Source of the DNA: Bacillota bacterium
GTDB lineage: Bacteria; Bacillota; SHA-98; UBA4971
Length of the DNA stretch: 64,000 nt
Direction of reading: 5' to 3'
Assembly (NCBI GenBank): GCA_024653485.1
Contig: JANLFY010000001.1
Span: forward strand, 102,160-166,159
In this document: positions 35,608 to 46,051 of the stretch, piece after piece
Layout of the letters: each line of letters opens with the position of its first letter
Position numbering within the stretch: position 1 is the first letter of the stretch
Made by a program: the position numbers and the translations under genes
Notes under the pieces: model-generated
The model's database searches: none
The model's input: only the letters and a program-made list of their open reading frames with translations
Told to the model about the DNA's origin: nothing

Positions 35608-36390
35608 ATGGTTGTGGTCATTGCTCAGGACTTTGACACGATGAGCCGAGAGGCTGCGAAGGCCGTGGCCGAACAGGTCAGGAGGAAACCCGCGAGTGTC
35701 CTCGGCCTTGCGACGGGCGCGACCCAATTCGGCCTGTACGCCGAATTGGTAAGGATGCACCGAGAGGAAGGGCTGGACTTCTCGGCGATCACAACGTTCA
35801 ACCTCGATGAGTATCTAGGGCTCGCTCCTGACCATCCCGCAAGCTTTCACTACTACATGTATACCCGGTTCTTCAACCACGTGAACGTCAGACAGGACCG
35901 CATCTTCATTCCGAACGGGCTCGCCGCGGACGTTCGCGAGGAATGCCGGGCGTACGAACGGGCAATAAGAAACGCGGGAGGGATAGATCTTGCCGTCCTC
36001 GGAGTCGGAAGGAACGGTCACATTGGGTTCAACGAACCGAGGACCGAGTTCGGGTCACGCACTCGGGCGCTCTTCCTTGCAAAGCGCACGATTGAGGCGA
36101 ACGCGAGGTTCTTTGGGGGCGACGAGAAAGCCGTTCCGAGGCAAGCCATATCAGTCGGCATACGCACCATAATGAACAGCAGGTCCATCCTTCTTCTCGC
36201 GAGCGGCAAGGCCAAGGCGCAGGTCATCGCCCAAACCGTGCAGGGGCCTGTTACGGAGATGGTACCCAGCTCGGTGTTGCAGCTCCATCCGGACGTCACG
36301 CTGATCGTGGACGAGGAAGCGGCTATGCAGCTGGAGCCGTCGCCCGAGGGGTTCGTCCCCGGCCCCGGCACGCGGACCATGGTATACTGA
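35608..36390 (+). CDS. nagB: Glucosamine-6-phosphate deaminase
   Basis: The product is 260 residues, converting glucosamine-6-phosphate to fructose-6-phosphate and ammonia. Conserved strings are LGLATGATQFGLYAELVRMH, TFNLDEYLGLAPDHPASFHYYM, the catalytic region LGVGRNGHIGFNEPRTEFGSRTR, and SVGIRTIMNSRSILLLASGKAKA. The start ATG 35608 follows GGGGGTGTGAGC; an ATG 72 bases upstream adds residues unlike the family. The stop overlaps the first copy of a 10-bp tandem duplication that also contains the next gene's start. Confidence 0.95.
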   Translation: MVVVIAQDFDTMSREAAKAVAEQVRRKPASVLGLATGATQFGLYAELVRMHREEGLDFSAITTFNLDEYLGLAPDHPASFHYYMYTRFFNHVNVRQDRIFIPNGLAADVREECRAYERAIRNAGGIDLAVLGVGRNGHIGFNEPRTEFGSRTRALFLAKRTIEANARFFGGDEKAVPRQAISVGIRTIMNSRSILLLASGKAKAQVIAQTVQGPVTEMVPSSVLQLHPDVTLIVDEEAAMQLEPSPEGFVPGPGTRTMVY

Positions 36391-36407
36391 TCGCTGATGA
36401 TCGCTGA
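36388..36407 (+). repeat. Exact 10-bp tandem duplication at the nagB stop / PHP start junction
   Basis: TGATCGCTGA occurs twice in tandem (36388-36397 and 36398-36407). The first copy begins with the nagB stop codon and the second ends on the first base of the next gene's ATG. Confidence 0.9.
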
Positions 36408-37144
36408 TGAAGGTATTTGCGGACTACCACACCCACACGAGATTCAGCCACGGCAAGGGCACGGTGCTGGACAACGTTCGCGCGGCGGCCCGGAAGGGCC
36501 TGGAGGCGGTAGCCATCACGGACCACGGCCCGGCCAACCTGTTTGGCCTGGGTATCAGCAGTCTTGCGGCTTTCGATGACATCGCTGAGCAGGTGGAGAG
36601 GAGCAGGAAGGAGTTCCCCGAGGTCAGGGTGCTGATGGGCGTGGAGGCGAACGTCATCAACACCCAGGGGGGCCTCGACGTCCCGGAGGAGCTGCTCGAG
36701 CGCCTCGACATAGTGCTTGCTGGACACCACCTCGTCGTGCGCGGGAGTAGTCTGGTGGAATGGTGGAAGATCTCGGCGCGCAACTACGTCGCAAGGTGGA
36801 GTCGTCGTCTTGCCGAGCGAGCACGGGTTGACAACACGAAGTCGCTGATAGAAGCTATAAGAAAGAACAGAGTGGATATCGTAACTCATCCCGGTCTCCA
36901 TGTATCCATTGATACGGAGGAGCTCGCACGCGAGTGCGCGAGGGCCGGGACGGCTCTGGAGATCAACGCGAAACACGCCCATCTCGATGTGGGGTTCATC
37001 AGGGCTGCAGCGAAACAGGGGGCGACTTTCTGCATAAGCAGCGACGCTCACAGCCCTGAAGAGGTTGGCGATTTCGGGAACGCATTGGAGGTCGCGCTCC
37101 GCGCGGGCGTGGACCCGGAGAGGATCATCAACGTGCGCGCGTAA
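36407..37144 (+). CDS. PHP-domain phosphoesterase (YcdX-like), second copy
   Basis: The product is 245 residues with the PHP metal-binding series VFADYHTHTRFSHGKG, AVAITDHGPANLFG, LMGVEANVINTQGGLDV, IVLAGHHL, IVTHPGLHVSID, LEINAKHAHLD and CISSDAHSPEEVGDF. It is similar in plan to the gene at 29917. It is the last gene before rapZ and could hydrolyse a sugar or nucleotide phosphate arising from amino-sugar metabolism, but the substrate is unknown. The start ATG 36407 has only a weak Shine-Dalgarno; the duplicated junction keeps it 17 bases from the nagB stop, so coupling is likely. Confidence 0.86.
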   Translation: MKVFADYHTHTRFSHGKGTVLDNVRAAARKGLEAVAITDHGPANLFGLGISSLAAFDDIAEQVERSRKEFPEVRVLMGVEANVINTQGGLDVPEELLERLDIVLAGHHLVVRGSSLVEWWKISARNYVARWSRRLAERARVDNTKSLIEAIRKNRVDIVTHPGLHVSIDTEELARECARAGTALEINAKHAHLDVGFIRAAAKQGATFCISSDAHSPEEVGDFGNALEVALRAGVDPERIINVRA

Positions 37145-37198
37145 GCGTGCGCGCGGCGTCCCTACACGAATGCGGGGGGAAACCGGAGGATTGAGGGC

Positions 37199-38137
37199 TT
37201 GGGCGAGGAACGGTTCGTAATCATAACGGGGCTTTCGGGCGCCGGTAAGAGCGAGGCGGTTCGAGCTTTTGAGGACATGGGCTTCTTCTGCGTGGATAAC
37301 CTTCCGCCCACCCTCATACCGAAGTTCGCGGAGCTCGTGGCACAGTCGGAGGGCAAGACGAATAGGATAGCCCTAGTAGTTGACATAAGGAGCAGGGAAT
37401 TCTTCGACAGCCTTTGCAGCGCTCTCGATGACCTCGAAGGCATGGGAGTGACCTATGAGATCCTTTTCCTCGAGGCGTCCGACGAGGTGCTCGTCCGTAG
37501 GTTCAAGGAGACCAGGCGACGCCACCCCCTTTCGTCGGAGGGCGGTGGGGTATTGGAGGGCATAGAGGATGAGCGTCGCAGGTTGGGAGAGATTCGCGGG
37601 AGGGCCACCCGCATCCTAGACACGACGTCCCTCTCACCGCGGCAATTGCGGGAGCGCATAATGAACGTGTTCACCGGAGAGTCCCGGAGAGAGCGGCTCG
37701 ACGTGATAGTCGTGGCCTTCGGTTTCAAGCACGGGATCCCAATGGACGCTGACCTGGTTTTCGACGTGAGGTTCCTGCCAAATCCGCATTACGTGGAGTC
37801 GCTGCGGAAGCTTACCGGAGACACCGAGCCCGTGCGGGAGTACGTATTCCAGTCGCCGGTGACGCGGAGGTTCCTTCAGAAACTCTTCGACCTCATGGCA
37901 TTTCTCCTGCCTCATTACGTCAAAGAAGGCAAGACGCAGCTTGTGGTGGGCATTGGCTGCACCGGTGGCAAACACCGGTCCATAGCCGTGGCAGACCGAC
38001 TCGCGGGTTTTCTGAAGGAACGTGGGTACAACGTGTCTGTGGAGTACCGCGACAGGGACGTGCAGGATAAGGTGGCGGAGCGAGAGCGAGATCGAGACCC
38101 GCACGATGGCGGGACAAGAGACGTGATGGAGACATGA
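37199..38137 (+). CDS. rapZ: RapZ/YvcJ nucleotide-binding RNase adapter protein
   Basis: The product is 312 residues. The Walker A is IITGLSGAGKSEA (about 8-20), followed by FFCVDNLPPTLIPKFAELV, the Walker B-like ALVVDIRSREF, and the RapZ C-terminal domain with VVAFGFKHGIP, DVRFLPNPHYV and IGCTGGKHRSIAVA. In enterobacteria RapZ senses glucosamine-6-phosphate and controls glmS; in Bacillus YvcJ affects competence. Its position right after nagA/nagB agrees with an amino-sugar link. It starts at TTG 37199 behind GGAGG and overlaps yvcK by 4 bases. Confidence 0.94.
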   Translation: MGEERFVIITGLSGAGKSEAVRAFEDMGFFCVDNLPPTLIPKFAELVAQSEGKTNRIALVVDIRSREFFDSLCSALDDLEGMGVTYEILFLEASDEVLVRRFKETRRRHPLSSEGGGVLEGIEDERRRLGEIRGRATRILDTTSLSPRQLRERIMNVFTGESRRERLDVIVVAFGFKHGIPMDADLVFDVRFLPNPHYVESLRKLTGDTEPVREYVFQSPVTRRFLQKLFDLMAFLLPHYVKEGKTQLVVGIGCTGGKHRSIAVADRLAGFLKERGYNVSVEYRDRDVQDKVAERERDRDPHDGGTRDVMET

Positions 38138-39483
38138 GAACGCTCCGGTGGTTGTATCCGGGGATGAGAGTCAAGAGGTGGCTCCTGGCGTTTGCGCTCG
38201 GAGCGGCGCTCGTGGTGTTGGGAAGCGTGACGATTCTCAACGGCGCAGCTATCGGAATCCTGCGCAAGTGGCTCCTGTGGCTTGTGGGCCCTCAACCGGG
38301 GCCATTCCACAGGAGCATCGCCACGGCCGTGGGCATCTCGGCCACGCTCTCCGGCCTGGTGGTCATGTTGTTGTCCGCAGGAGCGGTCATCCGTTCTATA
38401 GTGGCAGCGCTCCTGCCAGGAGCGGAGAATCACATCGCCGAGCTCGTCCAGCGCGAGCGCCAGCTCGGAAGGGGCCCCAGGGTCGTCGTGGTAGGCGGGG
38501 GAACCGGTCTTTCCACGCTGCTTCGAGGCATCAAGGCGTATACGAGCAACGTTACCGCAATAGTCACGGTTGCAGATGATGGCGGAAGCTCCGGCAGGTT
38601 GCGCAAGGAAATGGGGGTACTGCCTCCGGGGGACATCCGCAACTGTCTGGTGGCCCTGGCGGACTCCGAGCCTCTCATGGCCCGCCTCTTTCAATACAGG
38701 TTTCCGGATGGGGACCCGACCGGCTTGGGAGGTCACACGTTCGGGAACCTCTTCATAGCTACCATGTCCGCCATCACAGGCGATTTCGAGCAGGCGGTCA
38801 AAGAGTCGAGTCGGGTGTTGGCGGTGAGAGGGAGGGTCTTGCCATCCACGCTCGACGATGTCGTGCTCGTGGCGGAGTGCGAAGGTGGGCTCATGGTTGA
38901 GGGGGAGTCCACCCTTTCGACATGCGGCGCTTCAATAAGGCGGGTTTTCCTCAGGCCGCAGGACCCCATGGCGCTTCCCGACGCAGTTGAGGCCATAGCA
39001 GGTGCGGAGGTGATAGTGCTCGGGCCGGGAAGCCTGTTTACCAGCGTGTTGCCGAACCTCTTAGTGCCAGGGATCAGGGAGGCGATCCGTCGCAGCAACG
39101 CGCTGAAGGTGTACGTTTGCAACGTCATGACGGAGCCGGGCGAGACAGACGGGTTCGACGCGTCCGACCATCTCAGGGCGCTCTTTGAGCACGTCGGGAG
39201 CGGCATGGTAGACGTGGTTGTGGTCAACACCGGAGAAGTGCCGCCAAAGCTGGCCGAAAGGTACAGGCAGGAGGGCGCGTACCCGGTGGCCGTGGATGGC
39301 GAAGGACTGAGAGCGCTGGGGGTGTCTGTGGTAGAGGGCGACCTGGTGTCCGTTGCAGACTACGCCCGACACGATCCAGAGCGTCTCGCCCGCGCTATAA
39401 TGAAGCTGGTCATCGAGGCGAGGGCCTCGGTCGGCAGAGGGAACAGGCCGGCGAACGGACGGAGGCGCGCGTCAGTTTCGTGA
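38134..39483 (+). CDS. yvcK: YvcK/CofD-like gluconeogenesis factor
   Basis: The product is 449 residues. Unusually for the short form, the N-terminal 110 residues include two membrane segments (WLLAFALGAALVVLGSVTIL and ISATLSGLVVMLLSAGAVI). The CofD-like domain then reads RVVVVGGGTGLSTLLRGIK, VTVADDGGSSGRLRKEMGVLPPGDIRNCLVAL, GGHTFGNLFIATM, and GPGSLFTSVLPNLLVPGI. YvcK proteins bind UDP-sugars and are needed on gluconeogenic carbon sources and for cell-wall synthesis. The start codon overlaps the rapZ stop (ATGA), so the two are coupled. Confidence 0.94.
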   Translation: MRTLRWLYPGMRVKRWLLAFALGAALVVLGSVTILNGAAIGILRKWLLWLVGPQPGPFHRSIATAVGISATLSGLVVMLLSAGAVIRSIVAALLPGAENHIAELVQRERQLGRGPRVVVVGGGTGLSTLLRGIKAYTSNVTAIVTVADDGGSSGRLRKEMGVLPPGDIRNCLVALADSEPLMARLFQYRFPDGDPTGLGGHTFGNLFIATMSAITGDFEQAVKESSRVLAVRGRVLPSTLDDVVLVAECEGGLMVEGESTLSTCGASIRRVFLRPQDPMALPDAVEAIAGAEVIVLGPGSLFTSVLPNLLVPGIREAIRRSNALKVYVCNVMTEPGETDGFDASDHLRALFEHVGSGMVDVVVVNTGEVPPKLAERYRQEGAYPVAVDGEGLRALGVSVVEGDLVSVADYARHDPERLARAIMKLVIEARASVGRGNRPANGRRRASVS

Positions 39484-39599
39484 GCGGTGTCGTGTGCGGG
39501 CTATTGCGGGCTACTGCAGGGCCGGCCTCCAGAGACGTCGGGCGGCAGCTGACTGGGGCGCACACTCTTTCATTTCCTTTCGGCGTCATCCCGGTGTCA

Positions 39600-40145
39600 T
39601 CATGAGACGGAGCCAAGGAGGAGACGCCATATCACGACAGAGGAAGAGAAAGCCACGAGATCCGCGAGAAGACCCGCCGCCAGTGTATGACGGGTTTTTT
39701 TGACACCTACCGCGCCGAAGTACACGGTGACTACGTATAGCGTCGTTTCCGAGCTTGCCTGCATCGTCGAAGCCATCCTTCCTATGGCCGAGTCCGGTCC
39801 ATATGTCTTCAGCAGGTTAGTCGCGATCTCAAGCGCGCCGCTGCCGGAGAGCGGACGGATGATGGCGAGCGGAAGGAGCTCCTCGGGCATTCCGATTAGG
39901 CGTGCGACGGGACAGAGGGCTGAAGTGACGATGCCGAGGGCGCCCGACGCCCTGAACATTCCGATGGCGACGAACATGGCTACAAGAAACGGGATCAGGC
40001 GGACTGCCGTGTCGAAGCCTTCCCTTGCCCCTTCTACGAACGTCTCGTACACTCTAACCCCTTTGAGACGACCTACAAGACATATCGCAAGGATCACGAT
40101 GGGAACCATGACGCTCGAGGCTGTTGAGATCGCCCTGACGAGCAT
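39600..40145 (-). CDS. spmB: Spore maturation protein B
   Basis: The product is 181 residues, a Gate/nucleoside-recognition-domain membrane protein with about four to five hydrophobic segments. SpmB marks include VPIVILAICLVGRLKGVRVYETFVEGAREGFDTAVRLIPFLVAM, the central LAIIRPLSGSGALEIATNLL, and ASSETTLYVVTVYFGAVGVKKTRH. SpmA and SpmB act together in spore-core dehydration in Bacillus. It is downstream of spmA on the minus strand, and the pair interrupts the common yvcK-whiA adjacency. Confidence 0.93.
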   Translation of the reverse strand: MLVRAISTASSVMVPIVILAICLVGRLKGVRVYETFVEGAREGFDTAVRLIPFLVAMFVAIGMFRASGALGIVTSALCPVARLIGMPEELLPLAIIRPLSGSGALEIATNLLKTYGPDSAIGRMASTMQASSETTLYVVTVYFGAVGVKKTRHTLAAGLLADLVAFSSSVVIWRLLLGSVS

Positions 40146-40205
40146 GGGATCACCTCCCTCGGCCGCTTAGGAAAGACATCCGACGGGTCACCGCCGCCCC
40201 CGGGT

Positions 40206-40790
40206 TCACATCGACCGCGAAACGGGCCTGAAGAACCTGTCAGCGATCACGGCCACGAGTGTCGCCAGCAGGTTCACCAGGATGATAGGCGCTACGACCT
40301 CGGAAGGACTTCTCGAGCCCAACTGGGACCTGACCGCGATGATCGTGGTCGGGACGAGAGTCACGCCGGCTGTGCACATGGCGACGAAAGTGCACATGGC
40401 GTCGCTTGCTTCTCCCTTGTCGCGCGACAACGCGGCCAGCTCCTCCATGGCCTTGATTCCGAGGGGCGTAGCCGCGTTGCCCATGCCCAGGAGGTTTGCG
40501 GTGATGCTCATGGCGACCGCGGCAACGGCGGGGTGCCGCGCTGGAACTGAGGGAAAGAGCAGCCTTGCAGCAGGCGCGACCAGTCGCGCGATCGAACGTG
40601 CGACGCCGGCTTCCTCTGCGACCTTCATGATGCCGCACCACAGGGCCATCGCGCCGATGAGGCCGAGGCACAGGGTGACGGCCGAACCCGCGGAGTCCAG
40701 CGCCGCGCGGGTCACCGCCTCGCTCGTTCCCGTGAATAGCCCCGTTACCACTCCTGCCGCTATCAAGAAGAGCCACACCGCGCTTGCCAT
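40206..40790 (-). CDS. spmA: Spore maturation protein A
   Basis: The product is 194 residues. ATG 40790 was chosen because GAGGAGG lies 7 bases upstream on the minus strand, although the frame stays open earlier. Features are ASAVWLFLIAAGVVTGLFTG, LCLGLIGAMALWCGIMKVAEEAG, ANLLGMGNAATPLGIKAMEEL and the C-terminal EVVAPIILVNLLATLVAVIADRFF. Its presence with spmB is good evidence that the organism forms endospores. The 60-base gap to spmB suggests one transcript. Confidence 0.92.
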   Translation of the reverse strand: MASAVWLFLIAAGVVTGLFTGTSEAVTRAALDSAGSAVTLCLGLIGAMALWCGIMKVAEEAGVARSIARLVAPAARLLFPSVPARHPAVAAVAMSITANLLGMGNAATPLGIKAMEELAALSRDKGEASDAMCTFVAMCTAGVTLVPTTIIAVRSQLGSRSPSEVVAPIILVNLLATLVAVIADRFFRPVSRSM

Positions 40791-41002
40791 GGCGTACGCC
40801 TCCTCAGTAGCAATAGTCGCGAGGCCGAACGTGGTGAGTCGACAGCCATTCCACCGCCTCCGTTCTTTGAGAAACGAGGGCCGTTCACCTCGCCCAGCAC
40901 GCACCGCCCATAACTTGGTTGCGACCGAGCCGGGTTTGGCCCCACCGTAAAGCTATTCTGGCAGCCGCTTCGATTATTCCCAAGGCGAGTCTTAGGAGGC
41001 TG

Positions 41003-41011
41003 TGGTAGAAT
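41003..41011 (+). promoter_or_regulatory. Extended -10 promoter for whiA
   Basis: TGTGGTAGAAT at 41001-41011 gives an extended -10 (TGG TAGAAT), with the WhiA start 20 bases after it. The resulting leader would be very short. The match to the site upstream of the DUF151 gene is exact over 11 bases. No good -35 is seen. Confidence 0.45.
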
Positions 41012-41031
41012 CGAGACGGGTGGGATGTCTC

Positions 41032-42078
41032 ATGTTCTCGGCCAATACCAAGGACGAGCTCGCGCGGTTCAGCGCGGAGAGCAGGTGTTGCGTTCTGGCT
41101 GAACTTGCGGCCATCGCTCGCATGACGGGGCGCTTCGCCGGGGGGAGGCAGGATCGGGGCGACTCGCGTTTCGAGATGACCACGGAGAACGCGGCGCTTG
41201 CCAGGAGAATCGTGTCTCTCGTGCGCGATCTCTTCGGTCTGAGGCCGCCGGTAAACACCGTGAAACGCAAGGGGGGCGCTCCTGGACACCTTCATGTCGT
41301 GTCGCTTCCGTTGGACGAGAGGACCTGTGCGGCACTAGACGAGATGGGCGTGGTCTTGCGGAGAACCTGCCGCGACGGGCGCTGTGCCATGAGACCAGGG
41401 GTTCCTTGGAGGATACTAGCGAGAATGTGCTGCCGGAGGGCGTACCTGAGGGGAGCGTTCCTTGCCCGGGGGTACGTCCAAGACCCCGAGCACGCATATC
41501 ACATGGAGATAATGACTGACGCACAGTCGCACGCGAAGGGGATAGTGCGTCTGGCCGCCTCTTTCGCGGTCGCGGCGAGGATATCCGGGCGCAGGAGGGG
41601 GGTCATGGTGTACGTCAAAGGGGGCGATGACGTTGCCCAACTCCTCCGGGTCATCGGCGCCCACGCGTCGGTGATCGCCCTTGAGAGCGTGCGCGTCGTG
41701 CGCGGGATGCGCGGCAATGTCAACCGTGCGGTCAACTGCGACACCGCGAACGTAGAGAAGGCGGTCGAGGCGGGGCTTGCCCAAATGGAGGCCATAAGGG
41801 AGCTCGCGGCGCGGGTCGGCTTGCACCATCTTCCTCCGGGCCTTCAAGAGATCGCCCGGCTTCGGCTGGAGCATCCCGGAGCCAGCCTGAAGGAGCTTGG
41901 TGAGATGGCAGTGCCTGCCATTACCAAGTCCGCGGCCAATCACCGGATGAGGCGGCTCCTGAATCTTGCCCGCCGCCTCAGAGCGGAAGACAGAGGAGAT
42001 TCAAGCCCTGGGGCGAATACTCTAGTGGGGAAGGGAGGTGTGACGAGAAGTGAACGGGGCAATGAGGATGGGTTATGA
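41032..42078 (+). CDS. whiA: WhiA-like DNA-binding regulator
   Basis: The product is 348 residues. The start ATG 41032 gives the family N-terminus FSANTKDELARF; a GTG ten codons earlier lies inside the promoter. The LAGLIDADG-like N-terminal domain shows CCRRAYLRGAFLARGYVQDPEHAYHMEI, and the C-terminal helix-turn-helix shows SLKELGEMAVPAITKSAANHRMRRL. WhiA controls sporulation septation in actinomycetes and cell division or nucleoid functions in Bacillota. Its 3' end overlaps the presumed rpoN start by 29 bases. Confidence 0.94.
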   Translation: MFSANTKDELARFSAESRCCVLAELAAIARMTGRFAGGRQDRGDSRFEMTTENAALARRIVSLVRDLFGLRPPVNTVKRKGGAPGHLHVVSLPLDERTCAALDEMGVVLRRTCRDGRCAMRPGVPWRILARMCCRRAYLRGAFLARGYVQDPEHAYHMEIMTDAQSHAKGIVRLAASFAVAARISGRRRGVMVYVKGGDDVAQLLRVIGAHASVIALESVRVVRGMRGNVNRAVNCDTANVEKAVEAGLAQMEAIRELAARVGLHHLPPGLQEIARLRLEHPGASLKELGEMAVPAITKSAANHRMRRLLNLARRLRAEDRGDSSPGANTLVGKGGVTRSERGNEDGL

Positions 42079-43567
42079 GATGAGCCTCAAGCAGGTTCAG
42101 AAGCTCGTGATAACCCCTGAGCTTCGCCAAGCAATAACCGTCCTCCAGTTGCCCTGGATGGAGCTCCGCGAGTACATCGAGACTGAAATGCTGGAGAACC
42201 CCGTGCTCGAGCTGGCTGACGCGACCGGGCCTGAAACAGCCTCGGGAGATGACGGTGGTATAGAGGCTGCCGACGCGCGGTCGGATGAGACGTTGTCCCG
42301 CGATGTGAACGAGCGCCAAAGAGGCGAAGCCTCGGATGGCTCGCAAGACGACCGGGGAGACGCGGTAACGGACGGCCCGGACGTCGATTGGCAGGCGTAC
42401 TTCGACGATGCGAGCGACCTTGGATACGTCATGCCGAGGGAGAGGAACGAGGAAGCTGAATCGTCGTATGAGTCCTACGTGGGTCACCAGGAATCCTTTC
42501 AGGAGCATCTAATGTTTCAGCTGCGCCTGTCGCCCCTGAGCGATGATGACATGAGGATCGGGAGCATCATCATCGGGGGGATCGACGATGACGGCTACCT
42601 TCGGATGGAGGTCTCCGAGATAGCAGCGATGGCGGGGGTAAGCGTCGAGCGAGTCGAACGAGTGCTCAGTGTGGTACAGGGGTTCGAGCCTTCGGGGGTG
42701 GGCGCTCGGAATCTCAGGGAATGTCTTCTCATCCAGCTCGGCACCATCGACGTTCCGGCCGATGAGCGAGACCTCGCGTCCACTCTCATCAAGGACTACC
42801 TGGATGATGTGGCCGCTGGGAGGCTGGCTAAGATAGCCCAGCGCCTTCAGAGGCCGGTCGCGGCGGTCCAAAGAGCGTGCGACGTGATCAAGACCCTCGA
42901 TCCGAAGCCTGGTAGGGAGTTCTCTGGAACGCGCCCGGCCGGGTACATAGTGCCGGACGTGACGGTGGAGAGGGTGGGCGACGACTACGTGATCGTCGTG
43001 AACGACGTGTCGGCTCCGCGCCTTACCATAAACCCGGCTTATCGGGAGATGCTCAGGAACCCACAGCAGGAGGCGGGTGCGGTCGAGTTCGTCAAGTCCA
43101 AGCTGGGTTCGGCGATGTGGCTAATACGCAGCATTGAGCAGCGGAGGAGGACTCTCTACAGGGTCACCGAGTGCATCGTCAGGTTCCAGCGCGACTTCTT
43201 CGACAAAGGCATCAAGCACCTGAAGCCGCTCACTCTGAAAGAAGTCGCGGATGAGATCGGCGTCCACGAATCCACGGTCAGCAGAGCGACGGCAGGCAAG
43301 TACGTCCAGACCCCGAGGGGCGTGTACGAGATGAGATTCTTCTTCGCAAGCGGCGTCCCGACGGCCACCGGTGACTCGGCATCGAGCGAAAGCATCAAGA
43401 GGATGATCCGCGACATCATCGAGTCAGAGGATCCCAAGGAGCCCTTGAGCGACCAGGCGATAGCTGACCTGCTGAGGGCGCAAGGCATCCTCATATCCAG
43501 GCGCACCGTGGCCAAGTACCGTGAGGAGGACATGATTCCCGCCTCCAAGCAGCGTAAGAGGTTTTGA
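42050..43567 (+). CDS. rpoN: RNA polymerase sigma-54 factor
   Basis: The product is 505 residues. Region I reads MSLKQVQKLVITPELRQAITVLQLPWMELREYI, followed by an acidic region II (about 60-130). The core-binding and helix-turn-helix regions include KEVADEIGVHESTVSRATAGKYVQTPRGVYEMRFFF, and the C-terminal RpoN box is SRRTVAKYREEDMIP. The start GTG 42050 has GGGAGGTG 8 bases upstream; ATG 42062 or 42083 are alternatives that avoid most of the whiA overlap. Target promoters need enhancer-binding activators, none of which is in the window. It is followed by the glycolytic regulator cggR. Confidence 0.95.
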   Translation: MNGAMRMGYEMSLKQVQKLVITPELRQAITVLQLPWMELREYIETEMLENPVLELADATGPETASGDDGGIEAADARSDETLSRDVNERQRGEASDGSQDDRGDAVTDGPDVDWQAYFDDASDLGYVMPRERNEEAESSYESYVGHQESFQEHLMFQLRLSPLSDDDMRIGSIIIGGIDDDGYLRMEVSEIAAMAGVSVERVERVLSVVQGFEPSGVGARNLRECLLIQLGTIDVPADERDLASTLIKDYLDDVAAGRLAKIAQRLQRPVAAVQRACDVIKTLDPKPGREFSGTRPAGYIVPDVTVERVGDDYVIVVNDVSAPRLTINPAYREMLRNPQQEAGAVEFVKSKLGSAMWLIRSIEQRRRTLYRVTECIVRFQRDFFDKGIKHLKPLTLKEVADEIGVHESTVSRATAGKYVQTPRGVYEMRFFFASGVPTATGDSASSESIKRMIRDIIESEDPKEPLSDQAIADLLRAQGILISRRTVAKYREEDMIPASKQRKRF

Positions 43568-43654
43568 GCAGATTTGGGATGCCGAGGAGAAGGATTTTTC
43601 CGCCGCGTGAAGAATAAAATACAGAGGACGATGGGACTTTTTATTTTGGATCTA

Positions 43655-43695
43655 GTGGGACGCTGATGCCTCCGCCGGGACGGAAGGCGTCCCAC
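43655..43695 (+). promoter_or_regulatory. Putative CggR operator and hairpin upstream of cggR
   Basis: TGGGAC at 43656-43661 and CGGGAC at 43676-43681 are direct repeats spaced exactly 20 bases, the spacing of the two CGGGAC half-sites in the Bacillus subtilis cggR-gapA operator. The second is followed after six bases by CGTC, near the TGTC of the consensus. Another TGGGAC is at 43632. The segment also forms a stem, GTGGGACGC (43655-43663) with GCGTCCCAC (43687-43695). An AT-rich stretch with TAAAAT at 43615-43620 may belong to the promoter; no -35 is clear. Confidence 0.5.
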
Positions 43696-43826
43696 GGAGT
43701 TGCCATCCAATCCCATGGTGGGTCGCGGACCGTGTCGCGCCGTGCAAGCAGCCGACCTGCAGACTGTCCAGCCTGCGTGGTGGCTTGCCGAAACAGGCTC
43801 CGAGGAAAGAGGCCGGGACACGCGAT

Positions 43827-45892
<2,066 letters not shown>

Positions 45893-45947
45893 GCTCGAGA
45901 CGTTGCGAGTGGGGCAGCTAGCGCAGCGGCTATGTGCTGAAGGGAAG

Positions 45948-45996
45948 GGAATGGCCGCGTCAGCAGGCCGGCAGGGCCGGACGACGCGGCCATTCC
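45948..45996 (+). promoter_or_regulatory. Perfect 14-bp inverted repeat between gapA and pgk
   Basis: GGAATGGCCGCGTC (45948-45961) and GACGCGGCCATTCC (45983-45996) are exact complements around a 21-base, GC-rich loop that can itself pair. There is no T-tract, and the pgk Shine-Dalgarno follows 40-50 bases later. It is more likely an mRNA processing or stabilising element than a terminator. Confidence 0.6.
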
Positions 45997-46051
45997 AGGA
46001 GGTTGCTCCGGCACAAGGGGAGCCACGGAATCCAGAAAGAGGTGATCGCGC

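Noticed and set aside
39484..39599. Terminator for the yvcK and spmB transcripts in their convergent gap
   Set aside because: No stable hairpin with a T-run could be found on either strand, only a near-exact 10-bp doublet at 39495-39514.
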